The position numbers were made by a program, and so were the translations under genes. Positions 9,675 to 19,215 of a DNA stretch of 64,000 nt are shown in pieces. Position 1 is the first letter of the stretch. Every line of letters begins with the position of its first letter. The stretch comes from Planctomycetota bacterium (GTDB lineage: Bacteria > Planctomycetota > Planctomycetia > Pirellulales > Pirellulaceae), in assembly GCA_014238905.1 (NCBI GenBank), contig JABAAE010000001.1, positions 542,712 through 606,711 on the forward strand, written 5' to 3'. The notes below the pieces were generated by a model. It had not been told where the DNA came from, searched no databases, and saw nothing but the letters and a program-made list of their open reading frames with translations.

Positions 9675-10820
9675 TCACGTGAGGACAAGATTGTTGCGAT
9701 GGATCACCTCCTTGTTGACCGCCTGGCCCAGATGCCTTGATATCTCGCTGGATTGACTTCCTGCGATTTTCCGAGTTTCTTCACTGGAAAAATTGGTGAT
9801 CCCCCGAGCAATCACCTTACCGTCCAACGCCTTGATAAAAATCAGCTCTCCTTTCTTAAACTCACCAATGACCGATAGGACCCCAATCGGCAACAGGCTT
9901 TTTCCTCCTTCACAAATCGCATTGATGGCGCCCGGGTCAACCACAATCCCGACAAAGCAATCCGGGGAACTGGTCAGCCACCTTTTCCATGAGCTGAATT
10001 TTTTTTCCTGCCGATCAAAAAGGGTCCCGCACCGTTCTCCCCCGAGGATACGAGGGACCACATTATCCACCCGTCCGCCAGCAATTACAGTCAAGATGCC
10101 CGCGTTGGTCGCCATTTGGGCAGCCTGGATTTTGCTCGCCATTCCCCCTTTGGAAAGTTCTCCACCTTCAGCCGCTGCATCACTCGGCAAATCGAGAATG
10201 GAATTGGTAAATTCTCCTACAAACGGAATGAGTTGTGCGTCAGGTTCAGCGGGTGAACGATCATAAAGGCCGTCGACGTCCGAAAGGACAAACAACAGGT
10301 CTGCGTCCACCAACATGGCCACCATCGTGGCCAAACGATCGTTGTCGCCAAACGTCACCGCGATTTCATCGGTGGCGACACAGTCGTTTTCATTGACGAT
10401 TGGAACCGCACCGAGTTCAAAAAGAGAAAAAAAAGTGTTGCGCAAATTGAGATACCGTTGACGATGATGGATATCGTCGGCAGTCAGCAATACCTGGGCA
10501 GCAAAAAGATCGAATTTTACCAGCGCTTTGTTGTAATGATGGATAAGCTCGGCTTGACCAATCGCAGCGAAGGCCTGAAGCTCACCAAGCGAATCGGGTC
10601 GATGTCGATCCAGTAACGTCATCGCCGTTCCAACAGCCCCGGAACTAACAAGAATGACTTTTCTGCCCTGCAATTTGAGTTGGGCGATTTGTCCTACCAG
10701 ATTTTGGATCTGGTGGTAATCGACGCGACCATCCCGGGTCAGCACGCGAGTTCCCACCTTAATCACTATTTTTTTGGCAACGGATTTTAATCGTTGTCGA
10801 ATTTCAATTTCACTCACCAA
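9675..10820 (-). CDS. proB: Glutamate 5-kinase
   Basis: 381 residues. The enzyme phosphorylates glutamate to gamma-glutamyl phosphate, the first step of proline synthesis, in the cytoplasm. The amino-acid-kinase domain shows KIVIKVGTRVLT near residue 16, LVSSGAVGTAM near 60, NENDCVATDEIAVTFGDND in the active-site loop, and LLFVLSDVDGLYDRSP. A C-terminal PUA domain is present (GKSLLPIGVLSVIGEFKKGE, FIKALDGKVIARGITNF), as in full-length ProB. The start is TTG at 10820 or GTG at 10817, with GGAAAGAG upstream. The usual partner proA is not next to it. Confidence 0.95.
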   Translation of the reverse strand: MVSEIEIRQRLKSVAKKIVIKVGTRVLTRDGRVDYHQIQNLVGQIAQLKLQGRKVILVSSGAVGTAMTLLDRHRPDSLGELQAFAAIGQAELIHHYNKALVKFDLFAAQVLLTADDIHHRQRYLNLRNTFFSLFELGAVPIVNENDCVATDEIAVTFGDNDRLATMVAMLVDADLLFVLSDVDGLYDRSPAEPDAQLIPFVGEFTNSILDLPSDAAAEGGELSKGGMASKIQAAQMATNAGILTVIAGGRVDNVVPRILGGERCGTLFDRQEKKFSSWKRWLTSSPDCFVGIVVDPGAINAICEGGKSLLPIGVLSVIGEFKKGELIFIKALDGKVIARGITNFSSEETRKIAGSQSSEISRHLGQAVNKEVIHRNNLVLT

Positions 10821-11073
10821 TGAGCTCTTTCCAGTGGGTTATGGACCATCCTCCAAGCCAAACCGGATCGAAGTGTCTGTGATTGTCGACGCTTCCGGGT
10901 AACAGGTCTACGGTACTGTTCCCCATAATCAGACCTCAATCTGCCTGAATTGCCGAATGAAATGAGCGAATCGACGCCCCACCGTTGAAAATAGAATTGG
11001 AGTTTAACTACACTGGAAAGTTACCGCAGAAGTTCGCGGAATGAAACATCGCCGGTTTTTTGAAAGAGGAACA

Positions 11074-11400
11074 ATGACAAATCGCATCTTGGTCACGTCG
11101 CTTGGGTTGATAATTGCCATGGCAAACCTATCGTTAGCGCAGGAAAAAAGCCCGGCCTCACCGTCCGACATTCCAATCGACAAAATTAAGCTCAAAGGAA
11201 CCCAACCGGCGGCCAAGCCACAGGCAGCGGATTCCAGTAAAGCTACCGATGCAGCGGCGCCTGCTCCGGAACAAGCGACAGCCAGCTCTGATACAGATTG
11301 TGAAGCAAGCTGTTCCCGTTGTGGCAAAACTGACTCGGGTTGTGGCAAGGGACGGCTCCTGGCCAGATTGAGGTCACTTTTGGGCAGGTGTTGTCGATAG
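11074..11400 (+). CDS. Small secreted cysteine-rich protein
   Basis: 108 residues from the ATG at 11074, chosen because AGAGGA lies six bases upstream and a signal peptide (MTNRILVTSLGLIIAMANLS, cleavage near LAQ) then starts at residue 1. The middle is low-complexity Ala/Pro/Ser/Lys. The C-terminus carries six cysteines in SDTDCEASCSRCGKTDSGCG and a final LLGRCCR. No family is recognised. It may be a periplasmic or cell-envelope protein stabilised by disulphides or binding metal. Opposite-strand frames over the same bases lack these features. It converges with the giant gene. Confidence 0.65.
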   Translation: MTNRILVTSLGLIIAMANLSLAQEKSPASPSDIPIDKIKLKGTQPAAKPQAADSSKATDAAAPAPEQATASSDTDCEASCSRCGKTDSGCGKGRLLARLRSLLGRCCR

Positions 11401-11664
11401 TTTGGCCCAAACGCTTCGGTAACAGGACGGGCTGTCCATGCGGGCGGCTCGATCTGTTCATCGTTTTCCAATCAGGAACGCCTGATCGGAACACCTTGTT
11501 GGATGTCGATTTCAGACTCACGAGGGCACTGCGGTAGGAAACCAGCCACCGCCTGATTGGTGAAAGACGGTCTCATTGCGGGTGAACCGCAATACCGACT
11601 ACGCGACCTCCCCCCACGTATCGGCTGCTTAGCCCTACTCCATCTCTTTCGCCGCTTTAATCCC

Positions 11665-14600
11665 TTACTCGGTTTCGATTTTTCTACGCCGGATTGCCCA
11701 GTAGATGGTTCCTGGCACCATCACGATTCCAAATAGTATCAGGAAGTTCATCCAACGTCGTGTCCATGATCGACTAACAGCGGTTACTTCTAACTGGAGC
11801 TCACCGCCGGGAGACTGAAACAGGTATTCTTTTCCTCTATGCTCGAATTCTACGTCGAGACTGGCAGCAACAAACAGTGATGGGTTATCGTTTAAATCAA
11901 GGGAATCATCTGGATCGATAGCGTCTCGGAGATCCAAACTTTGATCCTGCTGATTCTCCTGTTGGTTACTCCCCATGCCCGATTGTGGCTGATTGGCCTG
12001 ATCATCATTGCGGTCGAGTTGTTGCCGATATTTTCTAAGCACTTCGGATCGTTTATTGCCTGAGCGACGGGCATTCTGACTCTGCTCCTGTAACTGTTGC
12101 AAGTTATCGGTAACCTGCTTTTTAAAGTTTAGATTCCTCTCTTCACGGCCCCTTTGCGGCTGAGCCCCACGTTGCCCGCCAAATCCTCCTCCTCCAAATC
12201 CTTCTCCTCCTCCGATTTGGCCCTGTTGCCCACTTGGGTCACCTGAAAGACCAGACTGCCCCGGCTTGGCCAGCAGTTTTTTACCTTTGGATTGTATTTC
12301 CAATCGATTGAAACGCTGATTGGCTTGATTCTGTTTCTGAATATCCGGGTTGACCAACTGGTTGGAATCAAACCAAGCGCCGTTGATCACCGCTCCCTTT
12401 TGAATCGGTGGAGGATTTTTTGATGGGTCGGTCCCACCAAAGTTGTTGCCATAAGAATTGTATATTTTGCCCGAATTGCCAAACAGCTCCAATTTTTGTT
12501 CATCCAGTAGATCGTTAAAATGGCTTCGGTTATCGATCGCTTCGGCGTTCTCTATCTGCGACGTATTTTCGTTGGCTAAATAGCCGTCCCATTTTTCGAG
12601 ATTCTTCAGCGCTCGTTGCCGCACGAGATCACTTTTTGAATTAGAAGCCTTCGACTGCAACTTGGAATAAAGTGCTGTCTGATAGGCCGATGACGCTTGG
12701 TCGATTTGCTTTTCCTGAGAAACCCCCAGGCTTCCATCAAACCAATAGTAGTCAAATTCTTCGGGAAGAAACAAACGGACGTTCGTCGATTCGACGTTGA
12801 TATTAAGGGTTTTTGCAAAGGGAAAATTCGTCTTGCCAAGGTTTGCCAGCTTGCCAACTGAACCCCCAAATTTCAATTCGACACGAAAATCTGTATCGCC
12901 GTCTGAAGTTTTTACCAGTGGAATTCGAACCGAATTTGCGATTCCATCGACGGCTACCGGTTTGACAGCCGCGCCCGCCACACGGACCGTCCATAGCCGA
13001 CTTTCAGCGGGTAGCTCGATCTCCAGGAACGGTTCGGTTCGATTGTCTACAAAAAGAAGCTGTTCAACACGGTAAGCCCCGGAAGGGTCCACGGACATCT
13101 TGATCTCCGAAAGTCCAATGGACGCCCCAACCGTCTCCACCAATTTTCGGGAATTAGTCTGGTACATCAAAGTGGGATCTACCATCGTCGTATTGACCAG
13201 GTACGCGCGGCGAATATCTGCTCCGCCAATCAATGCTGTTAACTCCCGAAACGGCTTCTGCCTTCGATCAAGGCTCTCCACCCCTGTTGCGACGGGAATC
13301 ATCAACTCATCAAACCCGGAATTCTGTAGCGTCACAAAACGCGTCTGTGATTGGACGTTTTCGATTTCCGGAATGGAAGCCGGAATCCTGTCGTTTGTCA
13401 GACCCTGATCCTGCTCCATCAAAACCCTAAATTGCCCGATCACAAAATCTTGCAGCTGGAGGGTCACTTGAAACTGTGTCGCTGTGCTCTCGTCGCCCAC
13501 TGGTTCAATCCGTTTTTCGCGAATTAAGTCGGCCTTGATAATGGCTGATCGAAGACGGGCTGGAATTAGAAAGGTAAGGGTATCGATTCCAGCGTCGCGA
13601 ATTTCGTAATTCAAAATAATGGACTCTTCGATCGATCGAAGAGTGACATTCACGTTGGTAATACTGGTGACTTCGACGACCGGTGGTTTCCTGTTGACCA
13701 GAAGAACCCCCGAGTAGCTCTCCGTTTTGACCCTCAGCGCAACCCGTGCTTTTCCGCGATTTTCCTTGTTCAGCCAAGTGCTGATTTGAGAAACAAGAAT
13801 CGGTTCGGCTTCCACCAGATCCGTCGGTTGCACCGCCAGTTGGGACTCAGCTATTGCGGCTATGTCACCAGAAAAACGAGTCGCGTTCAATACGCTCATT
13901 TTAGGAATGGCAATCTGACCCCGTTGATCGTGGTCCGCCAGCCGACCTGCTATGTCAATAAAAAAGTTGCCTTTGAGTCCCGTTGTCAGAAACAGCTTGA
14001 GAATCTTTTTGCCATCGATGGAAACCACGGACTTTCGGAATCGCACAGCCGTATTGATCTTTTGAATCTCCAGATCTCCTGGCAATTCAATCGTTATTTC
14101 ATGTCTGGGGGTGGGGGTAGAAAAAATAAACCGTGTTTCCAGCCCACATGTTTTTTCCCGAATATCAATCAGTGATCTGGCGATCACTTCCATTTGGTCT
14201 TTTTTTGGGCGAGAGCGAATCGCAACCGAAAAGGGTGTTCGGGAAAACTCAAATGCCTGAAAAACAGTCGGCTGGAACAGCAATTCCCCTTTCGATTGAA
14301 CCTTTCTTGCTTCGGAGATATCAATGCGGGAGATGCCGATCATCGTATCGGTCTGCAATTCAAATTGGTCACTTTTGCGGACGGTGATCTGTCCGGAGTG
14401 AATCGCTGCATCAGGAATAACGACCGTCGGCATTGGAAACGAAGTTGGAAGTGATAAATCCATTTTTCGATTGGAGAGTTCTACCGAAAACGATTCCTTG
14501 CTCTCCGCCTCGGTCAGCAACGTGACGTCAAGAATTTTAAGATTTGCCACTTCCCGGATCTCCCATCCTCGAATGTTCTGACCGAAAACACGAACCACTG

Positions 14601-17600
14601 AAAAATCCTTGGGAAGCTCTACCTCAAATTGGGAACGCTTACTGGCTCGAAAAAGAAAATCTAAATTCCAAACCAGGTGCAGTCCATCATCCCGAACATC
14701 AAACAGCGCGGTGGAATTGACCGAAAGATTTTGGTCCACTTTGGACGAGGTGACTTTTCCCCGGTAGGACAGATTCAGTGATCCATCTTTTCCTAACGGG
14801 ATGGTTATCATTTGCTGGTCTAATGTCGAAATAAACGCCTGAGTCGCGTTTCCAATTCGAAAGTTGACCTCCATCCCCGTTTCAGGAAGATTCAATTCAA
14901 TCTGCGATGCGGTCGCATAAGGGAGTCGTCCCACAGCAGATCTCCAACCACCCACCTGGTTAACTGGCAACCGCAACCGCAACTCCAGCTTCTTTCTTCC
15001 TTTTCCCTCGACCAAGAGCACCAGCTGTTTCGATTCAACCGCCGGAGCCAATTGTTCAACATTGGTGGGTGCGGGGACTTTGGCTGACTTCTGTTGAATT
15101 AGCGGTGCTGTCTGTTTCGCTACTTTCAAAGTTGCTGGCTGTCCATCGATAGTCGCACTGGTGATAATGCTTTTTTCCAGCGAGAGCGGAACAAGCACCT
15201 GACCATTTGAAAAAACCTCCAGCTCTATCGTGCCGACAATCATTAAATCCGAACCCGACAACGTTGTTTGGTAACGCGCTCCGGATAGCCCATAACTCGC
15301 TGGAAGAGGTTTTTCACTCAACCGCTTTTCAGGGTCTGATTTTTTCAACAGCTCGATGTACTGTTGGTAGGGAATAAAAATCTGATCTGATTCCAAATCA
15401 GGTTCTGCTGGGTCGTAAGGAACGATGATGGCATCCGACGGAATTTCAACCGGAATTTTCGGTGTATCTTCCTGGCCGTCAAGACAATCACTACCAATAG
15501 CCAGTGATAAAAATAAAAACCAAATCGAGCTACGACGCAAACGAAACCTCCCTGGCACAAAACCCGCGAATCTCTGTCGCAACCAACCCTTGAAAAGGCT
15601 GACGGTCCCCAACAAGCCATAGATCAATACAAGTGCGCAAACGACATACAGCGAATATTCCAGACCCTTCCAGAAAATCTCGGTCCAATCCCCCAACAAA
15701 GGAACAATGGCCGATATCAACACAATCAATGACAAGTAAGCCAATCTGGTTCCTATGGAAAATCGGCAGAACCAAAGCCCTATTGCCGCTACAACAATCC
15801 CATAAGCAAATGAAAAGCTTTGCAACCGGTCCTGATTAACGATGGTCACCACAAAATCTGGCTCGTCGCTCAGGGTCTTAAATTCATAGGAGGTGAACGA
15901 TTCATTCGGATCAACTTGGAGGCTGGAAATATTCAGGCCACTGATTCCTTTTTGACTCCAAACTTTTGCAATTTTTCGTTTAACCGGTGGCGGCGTCGGT
16001 AGGTTAGTAGCTGGCGCACCGGCAGCAGGACGTGAGCCCGATGATTTTTCATCACCAGGCCGCGAAGTGAAAACCTCCTTATCCACCTTGACTGGTGGTA
16101 ACTCTGTCGACATCTCCTCCTTCTTTGAATCCGAAAAATCCATCTCCTCCTCGATTTCCTCACCGCTGGCTGCCGCGGATGGAAATGCGCTATTGGTCGC
16201 GTCAGAGCGAGAGGATCTTTCCATGGAATCGAAGTCAACGCTCATTCCTGTCGACCGGGCACTGGCGATGTCCGGCATGAAGACCGATGAAACCATGCTG
16301 CCAAAGAATTTCCGTAGACCTGCACTCACGTTTTCAATGGGCAAATCAGGGATCGGTTGACATTGCGAAAACGTCGAGCCAGCCTTTGACACCGCCGTGA
16401 ACCCGCTGGGAAGCGTGATTGACCAGGCGATATCGGCCTGCGGAACCTCAATCGACTGATCAACTTGATTACCCCTGACCCACCATCTGGGCACCTGCAT
16501 TTTTACCTCACCGGTTAGCCCGATATTGGGAATAGCCTGTTGGTAAAAAATTTGCAGATCACGAATTTTTCGCCGGGCGTCAGGCGGTAGACTGATCATG
16601 ATGGACTCGCCTCGAAGCTGTGGACGAGTCGAGACACCATCTACCTGTACCGCCCAAAGCTCGGCTTCGGCAGGCAGTTTCAGTTCAATGAAGGGTACGC
16701 TCAACAAAATTTGATAGTTGGCCTGCGTCTGTGTTTTTCCGCTACGACCGACAACCGATTTCAAGCTGGATGATTGAATAATCGCCATGGGCAACTGGTG
16801 GATATTCCGACGTTTGACGTTCATCATGATCGGGACATTTCGGCCAACCGCCGAAAAGGCTCCCTGCAATCTGGGGCCGGGCACATAGTCGGCGTCCCCC
16901 ATTTCGCCTACGTCAATCCGTCGCATTTGGGTCTGAAGATCGATGTCGAAGTCCGGATTACCCTCAAAGGAAACCAACGATGTTTGATAAGCGACATCCA
17001 AGACTTCTATGATTGGCAAGCTAAAATCCGTCGGCGCTTCGGTTTTTAGATTCTGAATAAAATCAACTGAAAACCGGACTTCACCAAGCCGCGGTTCGGC
17101 AAGTTCGATTGTCCAGATTCTTAAACCGTCCATCGTTTCGGAATCGGTCTGGTTGATTCGGACGCCATTGAGTCCTTTGATCTGAATTTCATCAGGAGTG
17201 GAATCGGGAAACGCAATTCGCAATTTGCGGGCCCGCGCTGTTTGAATATCAAATGTGACCTCGTAGTGCCCCGCCAGTTGTTGATTGAGCAACATCAAAA
17301 AAGAATAACTCGTTGCTGTTTTTCGGGACTGGAGACGATTCACCAGGAGTTTTGCTGAAAAGTCGTTCTCTAGAACTTCATAGGCAATTGAAGTGTTAAA
17401 TCCTTCGATTCCAAAAAGCTTTTTCTGTTCTTTCAGCAACGACTCCAGTTGTGTCGTTTCCAACGGCCTTACCTCAAGGTCATCTTCCACAGCAACGGCA
17501 ATAGCGCCGGTCACCAAATTTCCATTGACAATTTCAAATTTTGGAAACTCGATCGCGATCTTTTCCCAGGATTTTCCCCAACTTTCCGAGCTCTTTTGTG

Positions 17601-19203
17601 CTTCAAAGACGATCGGTGTTGTGGCCCCGGGGATGATTCCCCCGGGGACTTTGACCTTGATTCGTGAACCGTTCTCTTCAGCAAATCTTTGGAAAGAAAG
17701 TGGTGTCCCATCGGGACCCGTGATTTCCGTAATACGCCAGTCCTGTGGAACGCGCAGATCAAAATCGATTATTTTTTCATGCTGAGATTTAAGCTGGTAA
17801 CGGCCTACCAATTTCTGCTGTCGATCGCTCAGAAACAGAATGGCGGTCGGACTTACATTCAGCCTCGCTTCCGGTCGGGAAAATGTACCGGTCAATTCAA
17901 AATTGGCATCCGGAGCGAAAAAAGCGGCAAACGTAGCAATGTTGGGAGCGCCGGTGGCCGTTTTGAAGACGGTTTGGGGAATGCTGTTTTGAATCTGCTG
18001 ATCGTCGAGATAAATCAACCCTTTTGGTTCCAAGGACCGTAACTCAAAACGTTCCTCGGCAACAATGCCTACAACCGATAGAACACCTGAAAAACCTACC
18101 GGTTTCAGTTGCCGCAACTGCCAATTTTCGGGGTCGATCGCTGTTGTGATCGCTGCAATATTGATTGCAAATGGCTTGGAAACAGCATCCCGCAATTGAA
18201 CCACCAGGATCGGTTTTCCCTTGGTTAAATCGATGCTCCATTGCGAAAGCTCCGGGCTGCTGACTTCACTAATTTGAAATTCCTCGGGTAATTCAAATTC
18301 CACTCGATCAGTGGCGCCATAGAGAATATCGACATTGACCCTTGCATGAATCTGCTCATAGTTTGACGTGAGTTCATGAATCAACACGCATTTGGCTAGA
18401 ATGGATTTTTTTTCCTGAATCTTTTTGTTGTTGACCGACATTACCAACGACATGGCGGCCCGGGACGGAACCAGTTCAAACAGGGTCTGGTTCGCTGTTG
18501 GGTCGTAACTGCGACTGATCACTGCCGGGCCAACAGAAAGCTCTACATTGCCGGGAACGACGACCTTCAACGATGCCGAGGACGCTAACGGCAGTTGAAA
18601 TTTTACACTCTGACGAGCCGACTCCAGCTTCATCAGAACCACCATCTCAAGATCGACAACATGTCGACCCTTGCCTGCAAGAAACACAACCGTTTGGCCG
18701 TTTGCGTTTTTTCCCAACGGAGCCTGTTTTCCAGCAACGATCGCGCTCTGAATGGAAACCGATTGATATCGCAATGGAACTGCGTGCAGACCCGAATCAA
18801 ATGTTTCTATTACCAGCTTGCCGGTAATCTGGGCAAACGCTCCAGCGACCTTCACGGAATAATCAGCTGAAATCGGGATAGAGGACCACGGGGAACTATC
18901 CTGTGGTGCAACCTTCGCTTTTTCCAATAGGGCATCGTATTCGGCCCTGGAAAGAAAAACGTGTTGCGATGCTCCCTCGAATAGAATCTCCAGATCATCA
19001 AAAGGGACAAACAACATTCTGGTCTTTTGTTCCGGTTTGGACTGCTGCGCCATGGTCTCACCCGCCAGACAGAACAATGTCGCCATGACCAGAACGTAAA
19101 ACACTCTTGGCAATCCCGACAAAATAGCCCCTCGGCTCAGGCCGGCATCGTCCACTTCAATGGATTGACAATTCATGGCACCTGTTTGTTGTTGATTTTT
19201 CAT
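11665..19203 (-). CDS. Giant membrane-anchored protein: in-frame fusion of two paralogous ectodomain units
   Basis: About 2,512 residues, no recognised family. The start is the ATG at 19203, seven bases after AGGAG; upstream in-frame codons belong to the preceding gene's territory. A signal peptide lies near residues 25-50 (VFYVLVMATLFCLAGETMAQ). Unit 1 starts with MLFVPFDDLEILFEG and SRAEYDALLEKA near 60-85 and continues as a beta-rich ectodomain. A Ser/Glu/Pro linker follows, then three membrane spans at about 1129-1205. A second signal-like hydrophobic stretch (SIWFLFLSLAIGSDCLDG, about 1223-1244) precedes unit 2. Unit 2 opens with AIIVPYDP and PYQQYIELLKKS and repeats the same order of blocks. 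It ends with a Gly-rich/Gln-rich segment (about 2318-2450) and one final membrane span (NFLILFGIVMVPGTIYW). Shared blocks include GKGR(H/K)xx(D/E)LxxxLxL and F(E/Q)VELP. Function unknown; probably an envelope-spanning scaffold or sensor acting with the upstream paralogue. Confidence 0.8.
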   Translation of the reverse strand: MKNQQQTGAMNCQSIEVDDAGLSRGAILSGLPRVFYVLVMATLFCLAGETMAQQSKPEQKTRMLFVPFDDLEILFEGASQHVFLSRAEYDALLEKAKVAPQDSSPWSSIPISADYSVKVAGAFAQITGKLVIETFDSGLHAVPLRYQSVSIQSAIVAGKQAPLGKNANGQTVVFLAGKGRHVVDLEMVVLMKLESARQSVKFQLPLASSASLKVVVPGNVELSVGPAVISRSYDPTANQTLFELVPSRAAMSLVMSVNNKKIQEKKSILAKCVLIHELTSNYEQIHARVNVDILYGATDRVEFELPEEFQISEVSSPELSQWSIDLTKGKPILVVQLRDAVSKPFAINIAAITTAIDPENWQLRQLKPVGFSGVLSVVGIVAEERFELRSLEPKGLIYLDDQQIQNSIPQTVFKTATGAPNIATFAAFFAPDANFELTGTFSRPEARLNVSPTAILFLSDRQQKLVGRYQLKSQHEKIIDFDLRVPQDWRITEITGPDGTPLSFQRFAEENGSRIKVKVPGGIIPGATTPIVFEAQKSSESWGKSWEKIAIEFPKFEIVNGNLVTGAIAVAVEDDLEVRPLETTQLESLLKEQKKLFGIEGFNTSIAYEVLENDFSAKLLVNRLQSRKTATSYSFLMLLNQQLAGHYEVTFDIQTARARKLRIAFPDSTPDEIQIKGLNGVRINQTDSETMDGLRIWTIELAEPRLGEVRFSVDFIQNLKTEAPTDFSLPIIEVLDVAYQTSLVSFEGNPDFDIDLQTQMRRIDVGEMGDADYVPGPRLQGAFSAVGRNVPIMMNVKRRNIHQLPMAIIQSSSLKSVVGRSGKTQTQANYQILLSVPFIELKLPAEAELWAVQVDGVSTRPQLRGESIMISLPPDARRKIRDLQIFYQQAIPNIGLTGEVKMQVPRWWVRGNQVDQSIEVPQADIAWSITLPSGFTAVSKAGSTFSQCQPIPDLPIENVSAGLRKFFGSMVSSVFMPDIASARSTGMSVDFDSMERSSRSDATNSAFPSAAASGEEIEEEMDFSDSKKEEMSTELPPVKVDKEVFTSRPGDEKSSGSRPAAGAPATNLPTPPPVKRKIAKVWSQKGISGLNISSLQVDPNESFTSYEFKTLSDEPDFVVTIVNQDRLQSFSFAYGIVVAAIGLWFCRFSIGTRLAYLSLIVLISAIVPLLGDWTEIFWKGLEYSLYVVCALVLIYGLLGTVSLFKGWLRQRFAGFVPGRFRLRRSSIWFLFLSLAIGSDCLDGQEDTPKIPVEIPSDAIIVPYDPAEPDLESDQIFIPYQQYIELLKKSDPEKRLSEKPLPASYGLSGARYQTTLSGSDLMIVGTIELEVFSNGQVLVPLSLEKSIITSATIDGQPATLKVAKQTAPLIQQKSAKVPAPTNVEQLAPAVESKQLVLLVEGKGRKKLELRLRLPVNQVGGWRSAVGRLPYATASQIELNLPETGMEVNFRIGNATQAFISTLDQQMITIPLGKDGSLNLSYRGKVTSSKVDQNLSVNSTALFDVRDDGLHLVWNLDFLFRASKRSQFEVELPKDFSVVRVFGQNIRGWEIREVANLKILDVTLLTEAESKESFSVELSNRKMDLSLPTSFPMPTVVIPDAAIHSGQITVRKSDQFELQTDTMIGISRIDISEARKVQSKGELLFQPTVFQAFEFSRTPFSVAIRSRPKKDQMEVIARSLIDIREKTCGLETRFIFSTPTPRHEITIELPGDLEIQKINTAVRFRKSVVSIDGKKILKLFLTTGLKGNFFIDIAGRLADHDQRGQIAIPKMSVLNATRFSGDIAAIAESQLAVQPTDLVEAEPILVSQISTWLNKENRGKARVALRVKTESYSGVLLVNRKPPVVEVTSITNVNVTLRSIEESIILNYEIRDAGIDTLTFLIPARLRSAIIKADLIREKRIEPVGDESTATQFQVTLQLQDFVIGQFRVLMEQDQGLTNDRIPASIPEIENVQSQTRFVTLQNSGFDELMIPVATGVESLDRRQKPFRELTALIGGADIRRAYLVNTTMVDPTLMYQTNSRKLVETVGASIGLSEIKMSVDPSGAYRVEQLLFVDNRTEPFLEIELPAESRLWTVRVAGAAVKPVAVDGIANSVRIPLVKTSDGDTDFRVELKFGGSVGKLANLGKTNFPFAKTLNINVESTNVRLFLPEEFDYYWFDGSLGVSQEKQIDQASSAYQTALYSKLQSKASNSKSDLVRQRALKNLEKWDGYLANENTSQIENAEAIDNRSHFNDLLDEQKLELFGNSGKIYNSYGNNFGGTDPSKNPPPIQKGAVINGAWFDSNQLVNPDIQKQNQANQRFNRLEIQSKGKKLLAKPGQSGLSGDPSGQQGQIGGGEGFGGGGFGGQRGAQPQRGREERNLNFKKQVTDNLQQLQEQSQNARRSGNKRSEVLRKYRQQLDRNDDQANQPQSGMGSNQQENQQDQSLDLRDAIDPDDSLDLNDNPSLFVAASLDVEFEHRGKEYLFQSPGGELQLEVTAVSRSWTRRWMNFLILFGIVMVPGTIYWAIRRRKIETE

Positions 19204-19210
19204 GACCCCG

Positions 19211-19215
19211 CTCCT
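19211..19215 (-). promoter_or_regulatory. Shine-Dalgarno of the giant gene overlapping the upstream stop codon
   Basis: AGGAG (minus strand) lies seven bases before the ATG at 19203 and overlaps the TAG stop (19214-19216) of the preceding paralogue. It fixes the start of the giant protein and suggests coupled translation of the two genes. Confidence 0.7.

Noticed and set aside
11004-11471. 155-codon minus-strand open frame over the small secreted Cys-rich gene
   Set aside because: No signal peptide or family pattern, no ribosome binding site, and the plus-strand reading has both a good ribosome binding site and a signal peptide.
11575-11593. Hairpin ATTGCGG-GTGAA-CCGCAAT as terminator of the giant or the small secreted gene
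   Set aside because: Perfect seven-base stem between convergent genes, but no T-tract on either side.
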